Of a DNA stretch of 64,000 bases, positions 43,229-52,202 are shown in pieces. The first letter of the stretch is position 1, and every line of letters starts with the position of its first letter. The position numbers and the translations under genes were made by a program. The notes below the pieces were generated by a model. The model worked only from the letters and a program-made list of their open reading frames with translations, searched no databases and was not told where the DNA came from. The DNA comes from Roseburia sp. 499 (GTDB lineage: Bacteria > Bacillota > Clostridia > Lachnospirales > Lachnospiraceae): positions 2,170,001 through 2,234,000 of the forward strand of contig NZ_CP135164.1 of NCBI RefSeq assembly GCF_001940225.2, read 5' to 3'.

Positions 43229-43242
43229 ATATCCTCCACAAA

Positions 43243-43995
43243 TTATTTTATTGCTATTGCGGTAAACTCTCCTGGTATCTTCTCATTCGTCCACGCAGGA
43301 TGTTCATCAAATTTTTTCAAACATAATCCATTACTAATTATAGAATTTATAATTTCACTGATTGTATATTTTCTATAACTGCATTTAGGCATTTTCTGTC
43401 GCACATCTTCGTCAAAAAATCGCGCATGTGCCATCTCACCTTCAAAAACATCCGTAGAAAAATAACTCATCGTTGGTTGTTGCAAATTCAAGATATCAGA
43501 TATCTTTGTAAATGGATGAAAGTCACTACAAATCAACTTTCCTCCCTTTTTGAGAATGGAATATATAACGCTCATGAATTCATCAATGTCGTGAAAATAA
43601 TGTAAAATTCCACCTTCCATAAACACTACATCAAAATAATTTTCATATTGAGACAGATCTATTTCTAATATATCACAAACTTCAAAATTCAAATTGACAT
43701 TGGCTGCTTTAGCCACTTCAAGAGCATATTTTTTGTTATCCTCTGAAATATCAAAGATAGTAACTTCTGAGCCAAGTAATGCTAATGGAATTGCCTTTTT
43801 TCCACATGAACCACATATATTTGCAACTTTTATTCCATCATATGAATCAAAATATTCAGTATATCGTTTCAACATTCCCATTGGATTTTCAACATCTTTT
43901 TTTGCCCTTTCAGTCGGTATTCCTAATGTTCTAACCCAAAACTCATAGGCATTATATTCCCACGCTTTTTTATTTTGTACACTGTAATCCTTCAC
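43243..43995 (-). CDS. SAM-dependent methyltransferase (GTG start)
   Basis: 250 residues from GTG 43995; the frame continues to 44220 but across a GC-rich repeated element with no ribosome site, so the long form is rejected. Class I motifs: VANICGSCGKKAIPLALLGS, VTIFDISEDNKKYALEVAK, FEVCDILEIDLSQYENYFDV and VFMEGGILHYFHD. The closing HPFTKISDIL and the NPMGMLKRYTEYFDSY region match small-molecule methyltransferases. The substrate is unknown. Confidence 0.82.
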   Translation of the reverse strand: MKDYSVQNKKAWEYNAYEFWVRTLGIPTERAKKDVENPMGMLKRYTEYFDSYDGIKVANICGSCGKKAIPLALLGSEVTIFDISEDNKKYALEVAKAANVNLNFEVCDILEIDLSQYENYFDVVFMEGGILHYFHDIDEFMSVIYSILKKGGKLICSDFHPFTKISDILNLQQPTMSYFSTDVFEGEMAHARFFDEDVRQKMPKCSYRKYTISEIINSIISNGLCLKKFDEHPAWTNEKIPGEFTAIAIK

Positions 43996-44025
43996 TACTT
44001 CAACACCTCTACAAATTCTGATATG

Positions 44026-44044
44026 TCCAATTCTATAAATTTGG
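44026..44044 (-). repeat. Junction motif copy 2 (19 bp)
   Basis: TCCAATTCTATAAATTTGG on the plus strand in the leader of the methyltransferase gene. It matches the copy at 44934 at 18 of 19 positions and the one at 4621 at 18 of 19, and is itself nearly palindromic (CCAA...TTGG). Confidence 0.65.
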
Positions 44045-44207
44045 ATTTGTGCGTTTCTACGAGCGGTGCGAAGATGCACCGAATTGGCTGACGGGAGCTT
44101 GCTCACAGGCAGACATATTCGAGTGCAGCTGCATAGCGCGACAGCGCGACATAAGCATGAAGCGCAGCGAAATGCGAATGGCACCGCTCGATAACTTGGG
44201 CTTTGTA
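44045..44207. repeat. GC-rich, hairpin-rich intergenic element
   Basis: In an AT-rich region this 160-base stretch is about half G+C. A perfect 10-bp inverted repeat, CGAGCGGTGC (44060-44069) and GCACCGCTCG (44181-44190), encloses several small palindromes (TGCAGCTGCA, GCGCGACAGCGCG). It separates the DUF3267-like gene from the methyltransferase gene. It is not a simple terminator. Function unknown. Confidence 0.55.
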
Positions 44208-44828
44208 TTACTCTATCCAATAAGAATGCATGCCATGATTAAAAACTTTCGCATTCTTTGGTACTTGCCTTATAGCATTATAAACATTTGCAAAATCTCC
44301 CATTGACATAAATGTCATCATCCAAGTTAATACCATTATGCAAATAATCCATTCCGCTTCCAAAATTGGAGCAACAATATACCAAATAAAGAACGGTATA
44401 ATTCCCAAAATAATGGATGGTGCGAGACAAAGAACTATAAATCTGATTTTAGTTACCTCAGCATCACAATATACAAAATAAGCCCCTTGTTTTAAGTCTT
44501 TCCAAACAGTCTTTTCTGCTTCTTTCGGATAGAAAATGGCATGAATAAACTCATGTAGATAGATTAGCACCTGTCTTAATAATACTGTTATTACTATAGC
44601 AACAATAAGACTGCCATCAAACTCCAAATGTTTATCAAGCTCTGAACACCTAATTACAGACAAAATGACCATTGGTAACATTATCGGTAAGCTAAGCACA
44701 AATCCAAGTCGAAAGGCCTCTAAAAGAGTTCTGCCTTCTTTAAATTGAACTGCTTTTTGAGAAAGTTCTTTCCCCTGAAGCAGTTGTGCCTCATTTTCAA
44801 ATTTTCCTTTAATATGTATATTGAACAT
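44208..44828 (-). CDS. DUF3267-type membrane metalloprotease-like protein
   Basis: 206 residues from ATG 44828 (GAGGTGCGTA). An H-E-x-x-H motif (LHEFIHAIFYP) sits after a membrane helix (LIVAIVITVLLRQVLIYL), and further helices follow (FIVLCLAPSIILGIIPFFIW). The layout matches the DUF3267 putative zincin. The peptide or protein it cuts is unknown. Its stop runs into the GC-rich element at 44045. Confidence 0.78.
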   Translation of the reverse strand: MFNIHIKGKFENEAQLLQGKELSQKAVQFKEGRTLLEAFRLGFVLSLPIMLPMVILSVIRCSELDKHLEFDGSLIVAIVITVLLRQVLIYLHEFIHAIFYPKEAEKTVWKDLKQGAYFVYCDAEVTKIRFIVLCLAPSIILGIIPFFIWYIVAPILEAEWIICIMVLTWMMTFMSMGDFANVYNAIRQVPKNAKVFNHGMHSYWIE

Positions 44829-44933
44829 TACGCACCTCAACAAATTCTTATTTTTCTGAATCTTTCTCCCATCTTCTTGCCCTTCGGACAAGAAGCATCC
44901 CTCGCTCTAAAGAGCTCGGTCAATTCTTATTTA

Positions 44934-44952
44934 TCCAATTCTATAAATTGGG
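44934..44952 (-). repeat. Junction motif copy 3 (19 bp)
   Basis: TCCAATTCTATAAATTGGG on the plus strand, just after the stop of the GNAT gene at 44961. Next to it, at 44879-44915, are two small hairpins (CTTGCCCTTCGGACAAG and CTCGCTCTAAAGAGCTCGG). Confidence 0.65.
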
Positions 44953-44960
44953 ATTTCTGT

Positions 44961-45437
44961 CTATGAATTAGACAAGCCTTTAAGAGACTTCTTATAAATA
45001 GTTACTTCTCCACCCATGTATTCATATCCCTTATCAAAAGCAATCCATCCAGTTTTTTCATAGTAATTAACTAAATCAGTATATAAGTATATTTCTTCGT
45101 AGTTTTTATTTCTACAATATTCTTCAATAAATAGTTGTAGCCTTTGGCCAATCTTTTGATTTCTATAATCCTGATTAACAACTAATGCAGATAACCATGG
45201 AAATAAATCTTGCCGTGAAAGTAAATCTCCTCTCCAAAGGCCAACCGTACCTACTAAGACATCATTATCAATTGCTACAAATGTTATTGGAAGTTTATCT
45301 TCTTCCATGCTATGTTCTATTAACTCTTTATAAAATCCATAACTTGTTTTACATCCAAATTCTTGATTTAACCATTCTATCACCTGCTCTTTATACTTAG
45401 GGCAATATTTTAATGGCATAATATTCATATAAATCAT
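44961..45437 (-). CDS. GNAT family N-acetyltransferase
   Basis: 158 residues. The N-terminal YKEQVIEWLNQEFG and the LVGTVGLWRGDLLSRQDLFP strand lead to WLSALVVNQDYRNQKIGQRL, where R-N-Q-K-I-G is the CoA loop, and YLYTDLVNYYEKTGWIAFDK closes the domain. It resembles GNATs of the YafP/antibiotic type. It is the last gene of the accessory array before carB. Confidence 0.82.
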   Translation of the reverse strand: MIYMNIMPLKYCPKYKEQVIEWLNQEFGCKTSYGFYKELIEHSMEEDKLPITFVAIDNDVLVGTVGLWRGDLLSRQDLFPWLSALVVNQDYRNQKIGQRLQLFIEEYCRNKNYEEIYLYTDLVNYYEKTGWIAFDKGYEYMGGEVTIYKKSLKGLSNS

Positions 45438-45496
45438 CCTTTCAGAAAAAAACTACCAATATTACTATAACTATTGAGAAATCTTCCATTTAAAGA

Positions 45497-45518
45497 GGCG
45501 GTTTCTTACGAAACCGCC
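45497..45518. repeat. Perfect GC hairpin upstream of the last GNAT gene
   Basis: GGCGGTTTC, loop TTAC, GAAACCGCC. It lies 60 bases upstream of the GNAT start. No T-run follows on the minus strand in the terminator position. Confidence 0.5.
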
Positions 45519-45562
45519 CTACTTCATAGTATACCTCATATGAATTGTAAGTGCAAGCAAAT

Positions 45563-45735
45563 GATTAACTCTGCAGGACTCCCTGCTTTCACGCAGTGTA
45601 ACTTCGATTCCACTTCGTTCCATCTCAGTTCGGGCTGGTACACGCCTCCAACCTCGATTCCACTTTGTTCCATCTCGGTTTGGGCTGGCGCACTATGAAA
45701 ATCATTTACTCCGCAGGACTCCCCGCTTACGCTGG
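45563..45735. repeat. Tandem and dispersed repeats beside carB
   Basis: A 43-base unit beginning ACTTCGATTCCACTTCGTTC is repeated once with period 50 (45601 and 45651; about 86% alike). Both are enclosed by a second pair beginning ACTCTGCAGGACTCCCTGCT (45567) and ACTCCGCAGGACTCCCCGCT (45706), with arms that form small hairpins (ACTCCC...GGGAGT). This is noncoding and compositionally unlike its surroundings. I recognise no named repeat family. Confidence 0.6.
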
Positions 45736-45763
45736 GAGTGGGCTATCGCCCTTTCAGAATAGA

Positions 45764-45806
45764 AAAAGACAGTTTTAAGAAAATAAATTTTCCAAAACTG
45801 TCTTTT
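45764..45806 (-). terminator. Terminator of the carAB operon
   Basis: On the minus strand AAAAGACAGTTTT and AAAACTGTCTTTT form a 13-bp stem followed by TTTTTCT. It lies 70 bases after the carB stop. Confidence 0.85.
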
Positions 45807-45876
45807 CCTATCCTTTCCTGCTCACTGTCTCCGGTGAGACCCTGTGAGTAATGGACTTTCCATACTGCTTGTAGCT

Positions 45877-48800
45877 TTAAATGTTTTTGACTTTCGCAAT
45901 ATCTACAAGATTCAGTTCACTATTTTCACTTGCATGTTCAAGGCTTCGTGCCAGTGCATTTGCAGTATCCATTGCTGTGATACAGTAAACACCTGTCTCA
46001 ATAGCATTTCTACGGATTAAGAAACCATCTCTTGTCTTATCACGTCCCTGAGTAGGTGTATCAATAACAAGGTCTATCTTATGTCCGAGAATCAAGTCCA
46101 TAACGTTTGGAGATTCCTGAGAAATCTTGTTGATTCTCAGTGCATCTACACCATGCTCCTGCAAGTATTTCGCAGTACTTCTGGTTGCATAAATCTTATA
46201 TCCCAGTTTTTCAAAACGCTTTGCCACACCTACGGCTTCCGGCTTATCTGCGTCTTTTACAGTCATAATCATCTGTTTATGCTTTGGAAGCTCTACTCCG
46301 GCACCTAGGAATGCCTTATACAATGCTTCATCAAAGCTCTTACCGATACCCAGACACTCTCCGGTGGACTTCATTTCCGGTCCAAGGCTGATTTCTGCAC
46401 CACGCAGTTTCTCAAAAGAGAATACCGGCATCTTGATTGCAATATAATCTGCTTCCGGTGCAAGTCCGGTCGGATAACCCATACCTTTTAAGGTGTTTCC
46501 AATGATTACCTTGGTTGCAAGGTCTACGATTGGAATTCCGGTTACCTTACTGATATATGGTACGGTTCTGGAAGAACGTGGATTTACTTCGATAACATAC
46601 ACTTCTTCACCCATTGCAATAAACTGAATGTTAATCAAACCAATAACGTGAAGTGCTCTTGCCAATCTTCCAGTGTAATCTACAATTTTATCTTTTACTT
46701 CCTGGCTGATAGTTGGTGCCGGGTATACAGAGATACTGTCTCCGGAATGAACTCCGGTACGCTCGATGTGCTCCATAATACCAGGAATCAAAATATCCTC
46801 ACCGTCGCATACCGCATCTACTTCGATTTCTTTTCCCTGTAAATATTTATCTACCAGAATTGGATGATCCTGTGCAATTCTGTTGATGATTTCCATAAAT
46901 TCTTCGATTTCCTGGTCTGAATATGCAATCTGCATTCCCTGTCCACCTAATACATAGGAAGGACGAACCAGTACCGGATAACCTAAACGGTTTGCAACTT
47001 CTTTTGCTTCTTCTGCAGTAAATACAGTTCCTCCGGCAGCTCTTGGAATCTCGGTCTGCTCTAATATCTTATCAAATAACTCACGGTCTTCTGCTGCATC
47101 TACATCTTCTGCCTTTGTTCCTAAAATCGGAACTCCCATCTTCATAAGGCTTTCTGTCAACTTAATTGCTGTCTGTCCACCGAACTGAACAACTGCCCCG
47201 TCTGGTTTTTCCAGACGTACAATACTTTCTACATCTTCCGGTGTTAATGGCTCAAAGTACAGTTTATCTGCAATATCAAAGTCGGTAGATACGGTTTCCG
47301 GGTTATTATTTACAATAATTGTTTCATAACCTTCCTTGGCAAATGCCCAAGTACAATGTACGGAACAATAGTCAAATTCGATACCCTGTCCGATACGGAT
47401 TGGTCCTGAACCAAGTACCAGAACTTTCTTTCTGTCGTTGGTTTCAACAGCTTCGTTTTCACTACCAAAGCAAGAATAATAATATGGTGTTTCTGCTGCA
47501 AATTCTGCCGCACAGGTATCAACCATTTTATACGCTGCTGTAATACCATTTGCATAACGCATATCGCGAATCTCTGTTTCTTCTTTTCCAGTCAGACGCG
47601 CAATCACGTTATCCGGGAACTCAATACGTTTTGCTTCTTTTAGCAGTTCTACAGTAAGTTCTTCTTTCTTCAGACGCTCTTCCATTTCTACTAAAATAGC
47701 AATCTTATCAATGAACCAGTGGTCAATCATGGTAATGGCATGAATCTCATCATAAGTAACACCCTTACGAAGTGCTTCTGCAATTACCCAGATTCTACGA
47801 TCATCTACTACTTCTAACTGTTTCAACACTTCTTCTTTAGAAAGCTCACTGAAGTCATAAGACATCATGCAGTCTACATGCTGCTCTAAAGAACGAATTG
47901 CCTTCATCAAAGCACCTTCAAAGTTAGTACAGATACTCATAACTTCTCCGGTCGCCTTCATCTGAGTTGTCAAAGTTCTCTTTGCTGTAATGAACTTATC
48001 AAATGGAAGTCTTGGAATCTTAACAACACAGTAGTCAAGCATTGGCTCAAAACTTGCATATGTTTTTCCTGTAATTGCATTCTTAATTTCATCCAATGTG
48101 TAGCCCAATGCAATCTTTGCTGCAACTTTTGCAATCGGATATCCGGTTGCCTTACTTGCCAATGCAGAAGAACGGCTTACACGAGGATTTACTTCGATAA
48201 CGCAATATTCAAAACTGTTTGGATTTAACGCATACTGTACGTTACATCCACCGGTAATATTCAGTTCAGAAATAATGTTCAATGCAGAAGTACGTAACAT
48301 CTGATACTCTTTATCACTTAAGGTCTGAGAAGGTGCTACTACGATACTATCTCCCGTATGCACACCAACCGGGTCAATATTTTCCATATTACATACTGTG
48401 ATACAGTTACCTGCTGCATCACGCATTACTTCGTACTCAACTTCCTTCCAGCCTGCGATACAACGCTCTACTAAAACCTCACCGACACGGCTTAAACGCA
48501 ATCCGTTGGTCAGAATATCGATTAACTCTGTTTCGTTGTGAGCGATACCACCGCCACTTCCACCTAAGGTGTATGCCGGTCTTAAAACTACCGGATAACC
48601 GATAGTATTAGTAAATGCAATACCATCTTCTACATTATGCACAACAAGGGATGGGGCACATGGTTCACCAATCTTTTCCATGGTATCCTTAAATGCCTGA
48701 CGGTCTTCTGCCTTGAAAATGGTTTCTGCTGTGGTACCAATGAGCTTTACTCCGTTTTTCTCTAAAAATCCGGATTCTGCTAACTCCATTCCAAGATTCA

Positions 48801-49086
48801 ATCCAGCCTGTCCTCCTAAGGTAGGAAGTACACTATCCGGCTTTTCTTTTAAAATAATCTGCTCTAATACCGGTGCAGTTAATGGCTCAATATATACCTT
48901 ATCTGCTATCTCTTTATCTGTCATGATTGTTGCAGGATTAGAGTTTACCAAAATTACTTCAACGCCTTCTTCCTTCAAAGAACGGCATGCCTGAGTTCCT
49001 GCATAATCAAATTCTGCTGCCTGTCCGATAACGATAGGACCGGAACCGATTACTAATACTTTCTTGATATTTGGATTCTTTGGCAT
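45877..49086 (-). CDS. carB: Carbamoyl-phosphate synthase large subunit
   Basis: 1069 residues, the normal length. Two homologous ATP-grasp halves start KKVLVIGSGPIVIGQAAEFD and KKVLVLGSGPIRIGQGIEFD, each with the glycine-rich loop and metal-binding E-x-N segments (EVNPRVSRSSALASKATGYP and EVNPRSSRTVPYISKVTG). The C-terminal 120 residues are the MGS-like allosteric domain (TVKDADKPEAVGVAKRFEKL). It makes carbamoyl phosphate for pyrimidines and arginine with CarA. It overlaps carA by one base (TAATG), so they are coupled. Confidence 0.97.
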   Translation of the reverse strand: MPKNPNIKKVLVIGSGPIVIGQAAEFDYAGTQACRSLKEEGVEVILVNSNPATIMTDKEIADKVYIEPLTAPVLEQIILKEKPDSVLPTLGGQAGLNLGMELAESGFLEKNGVKLIGTTAETIFKAEDRQAFKDTMEKIGEPCAPSLVVHNVEDGIAFTNTIGYPVVLRPAYTLGGSGGGIAHNETELIDILTNGLRLSRVGEVLVERCIAGWKEVEYEVMRDAAGNCITVCNMENIDPVGVHTGDSIVVAPSQTLSDKEYQMLRTSALNIISELNITGGCNVQYALNPNSFEYCVIEVNPRVSRSSALASKATGYPIAKVAAKIALGYTLDEIKNAITGKTYASFEPMLDYCVVKIPRLPFDKFITAKRTLTTQMKATGEVMSICTNFEGALMKAIRSLEQHVDCMMSYDFSELSKEEVLKQLEVVDDRRIWVIAEALRKGVTYDEIHAITMIDHWFIDKIAILVEMEERLKKEELTVELLKEAKRIEFPDNVIARLTGKEETEIRDMRYANGITAAYKMVDTCAAEFAAETPYYYSCFGSENEAVETNDRKKVLVLGSGPIRIGQGIEFDYCSVHCTWAFAKEGYETIIVNNNPETVSTDFDIADKLYFEPLTPEDVESIVRLEKPDGAVVQFGGQTAIKLTESLMKMGVPILGTKAEDVDAAEDRELFDKILEQTEIPRAAGGTVFTAEEAKEVANRLGYPVLVRPSYVLGGQGMQIAYSDQEIEEFMEIINRIAQDHPILVDKYLQGKEIEVDAVCDGEDILIPGIMEHIERTGVHSGDSISVYPAPTISQEVKDKIVDYTGRLARALHVIGLINIQFIAMGEEVYVIEVNPRSSRTVPYISKVTGIPIVDLATKVIIGNTLKGMGYPTGLAPEADYIAIKMPVFSFEKLRGAEISLGPEMKSTGECLGIGKSFDEALYKAFLGAGVELPKHKQMIMTVKDADKPEAVGVAKRFEKLGYKIYATRSTAKYLQEHGVDALRINKISQESPNVMDLILGHKIDLVIDTPTQGRDKTRDGFLIRRNAIETGVYCITAMDTANALARSLEHASENSELNLVDIAKVKNI

Positions 49087-50156
49087 TACTGGTTCCCTCC
49101 CATCATATTGATAAATCTGTCAAATAAGTATCCGCTGTCCTGTGGTCCCGGACATGCTTCCGGATGAAACTGTACCGTAAAAATATTCTTTCCGGTGTAT
49201 TTCAATCCTTCGTTTGTTCCGTCATTTACATTTACAAATGCCGGAACTGCCACCTTAGGATCAAGGTTATCCGTATCAACTACATATCCATGATTCTGTG
49301 AAGAAATATATACTCTTCCGGTCTCTAAATCCTTTACAGGATGGTTACCACCACGATGTCCGTATTTCATCTTATGAGTATCTGCTCCATTCGCTAATGC
49401 CATCAGCTGATGTCCCAAACAAATTGCAAAAATTGGCACCTCTGAATCATACAGTTTCTTGATTTCTTTGATAATCTCTGTACATTCCTTTGGATCTCCA
49501 GGTCCATTACTTAACATAATTCCGTCCGGCTTAGAAGCTAAAATCTCTTCCGCACTGGTATGTGCCGGATAAATAGTTACTTCGCATCCACGTTCATTCA
49601 AAGAACGGGCAATATTCTTCTTTGCACCAAAGTCCATCAATGCAACCTTCTTTCCCTTACCACTCAGAGTAGAAGGTGTTTCGCATGTTACTTTATCAAC
49701 TACATTTCCTGTAGTATATTCCCTTAATCTTGGAATAATTTCATCTATATTATAATTTTCATTCGTGGTAATCATACCATTCATGGTTCCCTTTTCACGG
49801 AGAATCTTTGTCAATGCTCTGGTATCGACTCCTGCAATTCCAGGAATATCATGTTTCTTCAAGAAATCCTGAATGGTTCCTTCACAACGGAAGTTACTCG
49901 GCATTCTGGATAATTCTCTTACAATATATCCATCCGGCCATGGCTTTGTTGACTCCATATCCGGTGTAATACCATAATTTCCAATTAATGGATATGTCAT
50001 GACTACTGCCTGTCCAGCGTAAGACGGGTCTGTTAAGACCTCAAGATAACCTGTCATTGACGTGTTAAAAACGATTTCACTGATGATTTCCTTGGTAGAA
50101 CCAATGCTTGTACCTTCAAACACAGTTCCATCTTCCAATATTAGAAATGCTTTCAT
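49086..50156 (-). CDS. carA: Carbamoyl-phosphate synthase small subunit
   Basis: 356 residues. N-terminal CarA domain (FLILEDGTVFEGTSIGSTKE, VVMTYPLIGNYGI) and a glutamine amidotransferase class I domain with the catalytic triad: Cys in FAICLGHQLM, and H-x-E in VQFHPEACPGP. It delivers ammonia from glutamine to CarB. The start at 50156 follows AAAGGGCAAGGTAAAT. No allosteric feature is unusual. Confidence 0.97.
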   Translation of the reverse strand: MKAFLILEDGTVFEGTSIGSTKEIISEIVFNTSMTGYLEVLTDPSYAGQAVVMTYPLIGNYGITPDMESTKPWPDGYIVRELSRMPSNFRCEGTIQDFLKKHDIPGIAGVDTRALTKILREKGTMNGMITTNENYNIDEIIPRLREYTTGNVVDKVTCETPSTLSGKGKKVALMDFGAKKNIARSLNERGCEVTIYPAHTSAEEILASKPDGIMLSNGPGDPKECTEIIKEIKKLYDSEVPIFAICLGHQLMALANGADTHKMKYGHRGGNHPVKDLETGRVYISSQNHGYVVDTDNLDPKVAVPAFVNVNDGTNEGLKYTGKNIFTVQFHPEACPGPQDSGYLFDRFINMMGGNQ

Positions 50157-50313
50157 TTATTTACCTTGCCCTTTCTATATGAATCTCTTATGTCACCTAA
50201 TTTTTTACAAAAAAAAAGAGGGATTCTTTTTTTTCATAAGGGTTTCCAAGACATATGTGCTTCTTCCTATTATAAATGTAGACGCATTCGCACTGTATGC
50301 CTAAATTGTAAAA

Positions 50314-50342
50314 ATTCTATCATAATCAGCGCTTTTTTTCAA
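50314..50342 (-). promoter_or_regulatory. Promoter of carAB
   Basis: Minus-strand TTGAAA (50337-50342), 17-base spacer and TAGAAT (50314-50319). The leader downstream has an A/T-rich stem with a run of T at about 50208-50235 that could be a weak attenuator, but I see no PyrR-type site. Confidence 0.65.
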
Positions 50343-50370
50343 CTGTTTTTTTACACAAATTTTTCCCAAT

Positions 50371-50820
50371 TTAAACCTTCTTATTGAACTTTGATTCTTC
50401 CTGCTCTTTTTCCATCTCAAAATATCTGTCTCTGTCATTATGTGGAAATAACATTTCCATATACAAATTTCCTAATAAATTTTTCACTTTTTCTGATTTT
50501 ACTTTCTGCACCGGAAGTTCCTTTGCCTCTAGTTTCTGCAAGTTTTCAAGCAACATCTCCATACTTTCTCTTTTAGGTGCAATTGGCTCTCCAACAATTT
50601 CTTCCTTCTTCTCTTCCATTATTTCTTCCGTTCTGTGTTCTGCTTTTTCGTCTGCTTTCATCAATTCTTTTGTCTCCGGAATGTTATAGACAAGATTCTG
50701 ACAAGTCTTGGCAAAACATTCCGGGTCATACTTTGATAAAAACTTTAAATCATCCATGGTCAATTGGCGCTTATTATATATTTTGACGTAAATATCTGCA
50801 AGACGTACCTTCTTTTCCAT
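50371..50820 (-). CDS. Hypothetical protein, unrecognised
   Basis: 149 residues from ATG 50820 (GGAGG seven bases upstream; the earlier ATG at 50829 directly abuts GGAGG). It is largely charged and alpha-helical: KVRLADIYVKIYNKRQLTM at the start, then a long Glu/Lys-rich middle (EKAEHRTEEIMEEKKEE), then LLGNLYMEMLFPHNDRDRYFE. No motif or membrane segment. It lies divergently behind the carA promoter region on the same strand, probably as a separate unit. Confidence 0.55.
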   Translation of the reverse strand: MEKKVRLADIYVKIYNKRQLTMDDLKFLSKYDPECFAKTCQNLVYNIPETKELMKADEKAEHRTEEIMEEKKEEIVGEPIAPKRESMEMLLENLQKLEAKELPVQKVKSEKVKNLLGNLYMEMLFPHNDRDRYFEMEKEQEESKFNKKV

Positions 50821-50879
50821 AAACCTCATCCTCCTACTATATTACATCATAACATATTGAAACGCTTTTTCCCATATAT

Positions 50880-52064
50880 TTATACATACATCCTCCAATA
50901 ATGTCTGGGATCCTGATACGTTGCATCTTCTATTCCCATAATCTGAACCAAAGGTAAACTATCCTTAACCTGCACATATGCAAGACCATTGTTATTCCAA
51001 AACAGTTCTGTTGTGGATAATGCACATATCCGATCTACCGGATAACTGCATCTTGTGTATTTATCTGTACTATAACAAGTTGCAGAAGACTCAAACAGGA
51101 AATACGTATTTTCTCCATCACACACAAGTTCTTCTGCCATTGGCGGAAACTTACAAGAACCGTAATTGTAATACAGATTTCCATCACTGCATATATCTTT
51201 CGCTATCTGGTAAAAATATATCTCAGAATGGAAATAACGACCTTGTGATGTAGATACTGCCATATAAGTCTTTCCTTCATTTTCCATAAAAGAAACACCA
51301 TTCGCAAATCCCGGAATTGTTATTTCTTCTCGTTTTACAAGTTTCAACTGCTCTTCCTCTACAATATCATAGCTTCGCAGTGTTCCCATACCACTGTTAC
51401 GGTTAGAGTAAGTTCCCACCCAAATACGATTATCATAATAAGTAATAAAGGATGCTACTGCTCCACAACTCACATTCTGTGTATACTCCTCCAGAAAATA
51501 ACTGCTCTTTCCGGAAGCCACTGCTGCTTCAATCATATCATAATCAATCACACTGCATTTACGGGTAGTACTTTTTGCAATCCAGACACGTGTTCCATCA
51601 TAAGCAATTCCGCCTACATGATTGGCATCCGGAAGTACTATGGTAGTCAATAACTGCCGTTCTCTTGGATTCTGATTTGCCAAAACATAAATGACAGAAT
51701 TAGCTCCGGAGCTATCATACGCTGTAACCAACATATAATCTTCGGCAATACAAATCCCCTGTGGCACCATCTGTGTACTGATACTTCCCATTACATCGGT
51801 TGCTGTCAATCCCGGAATTGCAGAGGAATATTCTTCTTGATATAAATTCTGGAATGTTCTATAGCGATTTAAAGTTTTTTCAAACTCTTCGCTATAACGA
51901 TAATCCGTGCTGGTAACATTCTGGGCAGCAACTGTTTTTTCCAAATTATGAAAAAATGAAACGACCGCACTAGCTCCACCTCCTGCTACCAGGAGCCACC
52001 ATGCAGTCGTTATCATTACAAAAATCACACTATATTTAAATAATCTTATTCTATCTTTTCTCAT
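50880..52064 (-). CDS. Membrane-anchored extracellular protein, possible beta-propeller
   Basis: 394 residues. One N-terminal anchor (YSVIFVMITTAWWLLVAGGG). The rest has regular strands of the NHL or WD style: IPGLTATDVMGSISTQMV, GGIAYDGTRVWIAKSTTRKC, ASFITYYDNRIWVGTYSNRN, GVSFMENEGKTYMAVSTSQG and VQIMGIEDAT. Strand repeats of about 45 residues suggest a five- or six-blade propeller. No family can be named. It is a likely cell-surface protein. Confidence 0.6.
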   Translation of the reverse strand: MRKDRIRLFKYSVIFVMITTAWWLLVAGGGASAVVSFFHNLEKTVAAQNVTSTDYRYSEEFEKTLNRYRTFQNLYQEEYSSAIPGLTATDVMGSISTQMVPQGICIAEDYMLVTAYDSSGANSVIYVLANQNPRERQLLTTIVLPDANHVGGIAYDGTRVWIAKSTTRKCSVIDYDMIEAAVASGKSSYFLEEYTQNVSCGAVASFITYYDNRIWVGTYSNRNSGMGTLRSYDIVEEEQLKLVKREEITIPGFANGVSFMENEGKTYMAVSTSQGRYFHSEIYFYQIAKDICSDGNLYYNYGSCKFPPMAEELVCDGENTYFLFESSATCYSTDKYTRCSYPVDRICALSTTELFWNNNGLAYVQVKDSLPLVQIMGIEDATYQDPRHYWRMYV

Positions 52065-52152
52065 ATGCTGTCGCCACCTTTGCTGTTATACTACATTTTG
52101 TACAACTACTTTTCTTGTAATTATAGTATACCCAACTTTTATTTAGACAGCA

Positions 52153-52178
52153 TTAACAAAAAATGTACATTTTGTTAA
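52153..52178 (-). terminator. AT-rich palindrome after coaC
   Basis: TTAACAAAAAATGTACATTTTGTTAA, nearly palindromic, 25 bases after the coaC stop in the direction of transcription. It could end the pan transcript or bind a regulator; the evidence is weak for either. Confidence 0.4.
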
Positions 52179-52202
52179 CATTTTTTATTTATTTATGCTA
52201 AT

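Noticed and set aside
43996..44220. N-terminal extension of the methyltransferase frame up to 44220
   Set aside because: It crosses the GC-rich element and the junction motif, has no ribosome site, and its residues (CRAVALCSCTRICLP) are not protein-like; the GTG at 43995 fits better.
34..45437. Possible prophage or plasmid origin of the accessory array
   Set aside because: No integrase, capsid, portal, replication or conjugation genes were seen; only insertion sequences.
45563..45735. CRISPR array
   Set aside because: Only two or three imperfect units of unequal spacing and no Cas genes; the units are not spacer-separated direct repeats.
47310..47555. Out-of-frame readings inside carB
   Set aside because: They are antisense or shifted shadows of a clearly conserved gene and lack ribosome sites.
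50157..50313. PyrR or other attenuator in the carA leader
   Set aside because: The A/T-rich stem near 50210-50235 is only a weak terminator candidate and no PyrR recognition sequence could be recognised.
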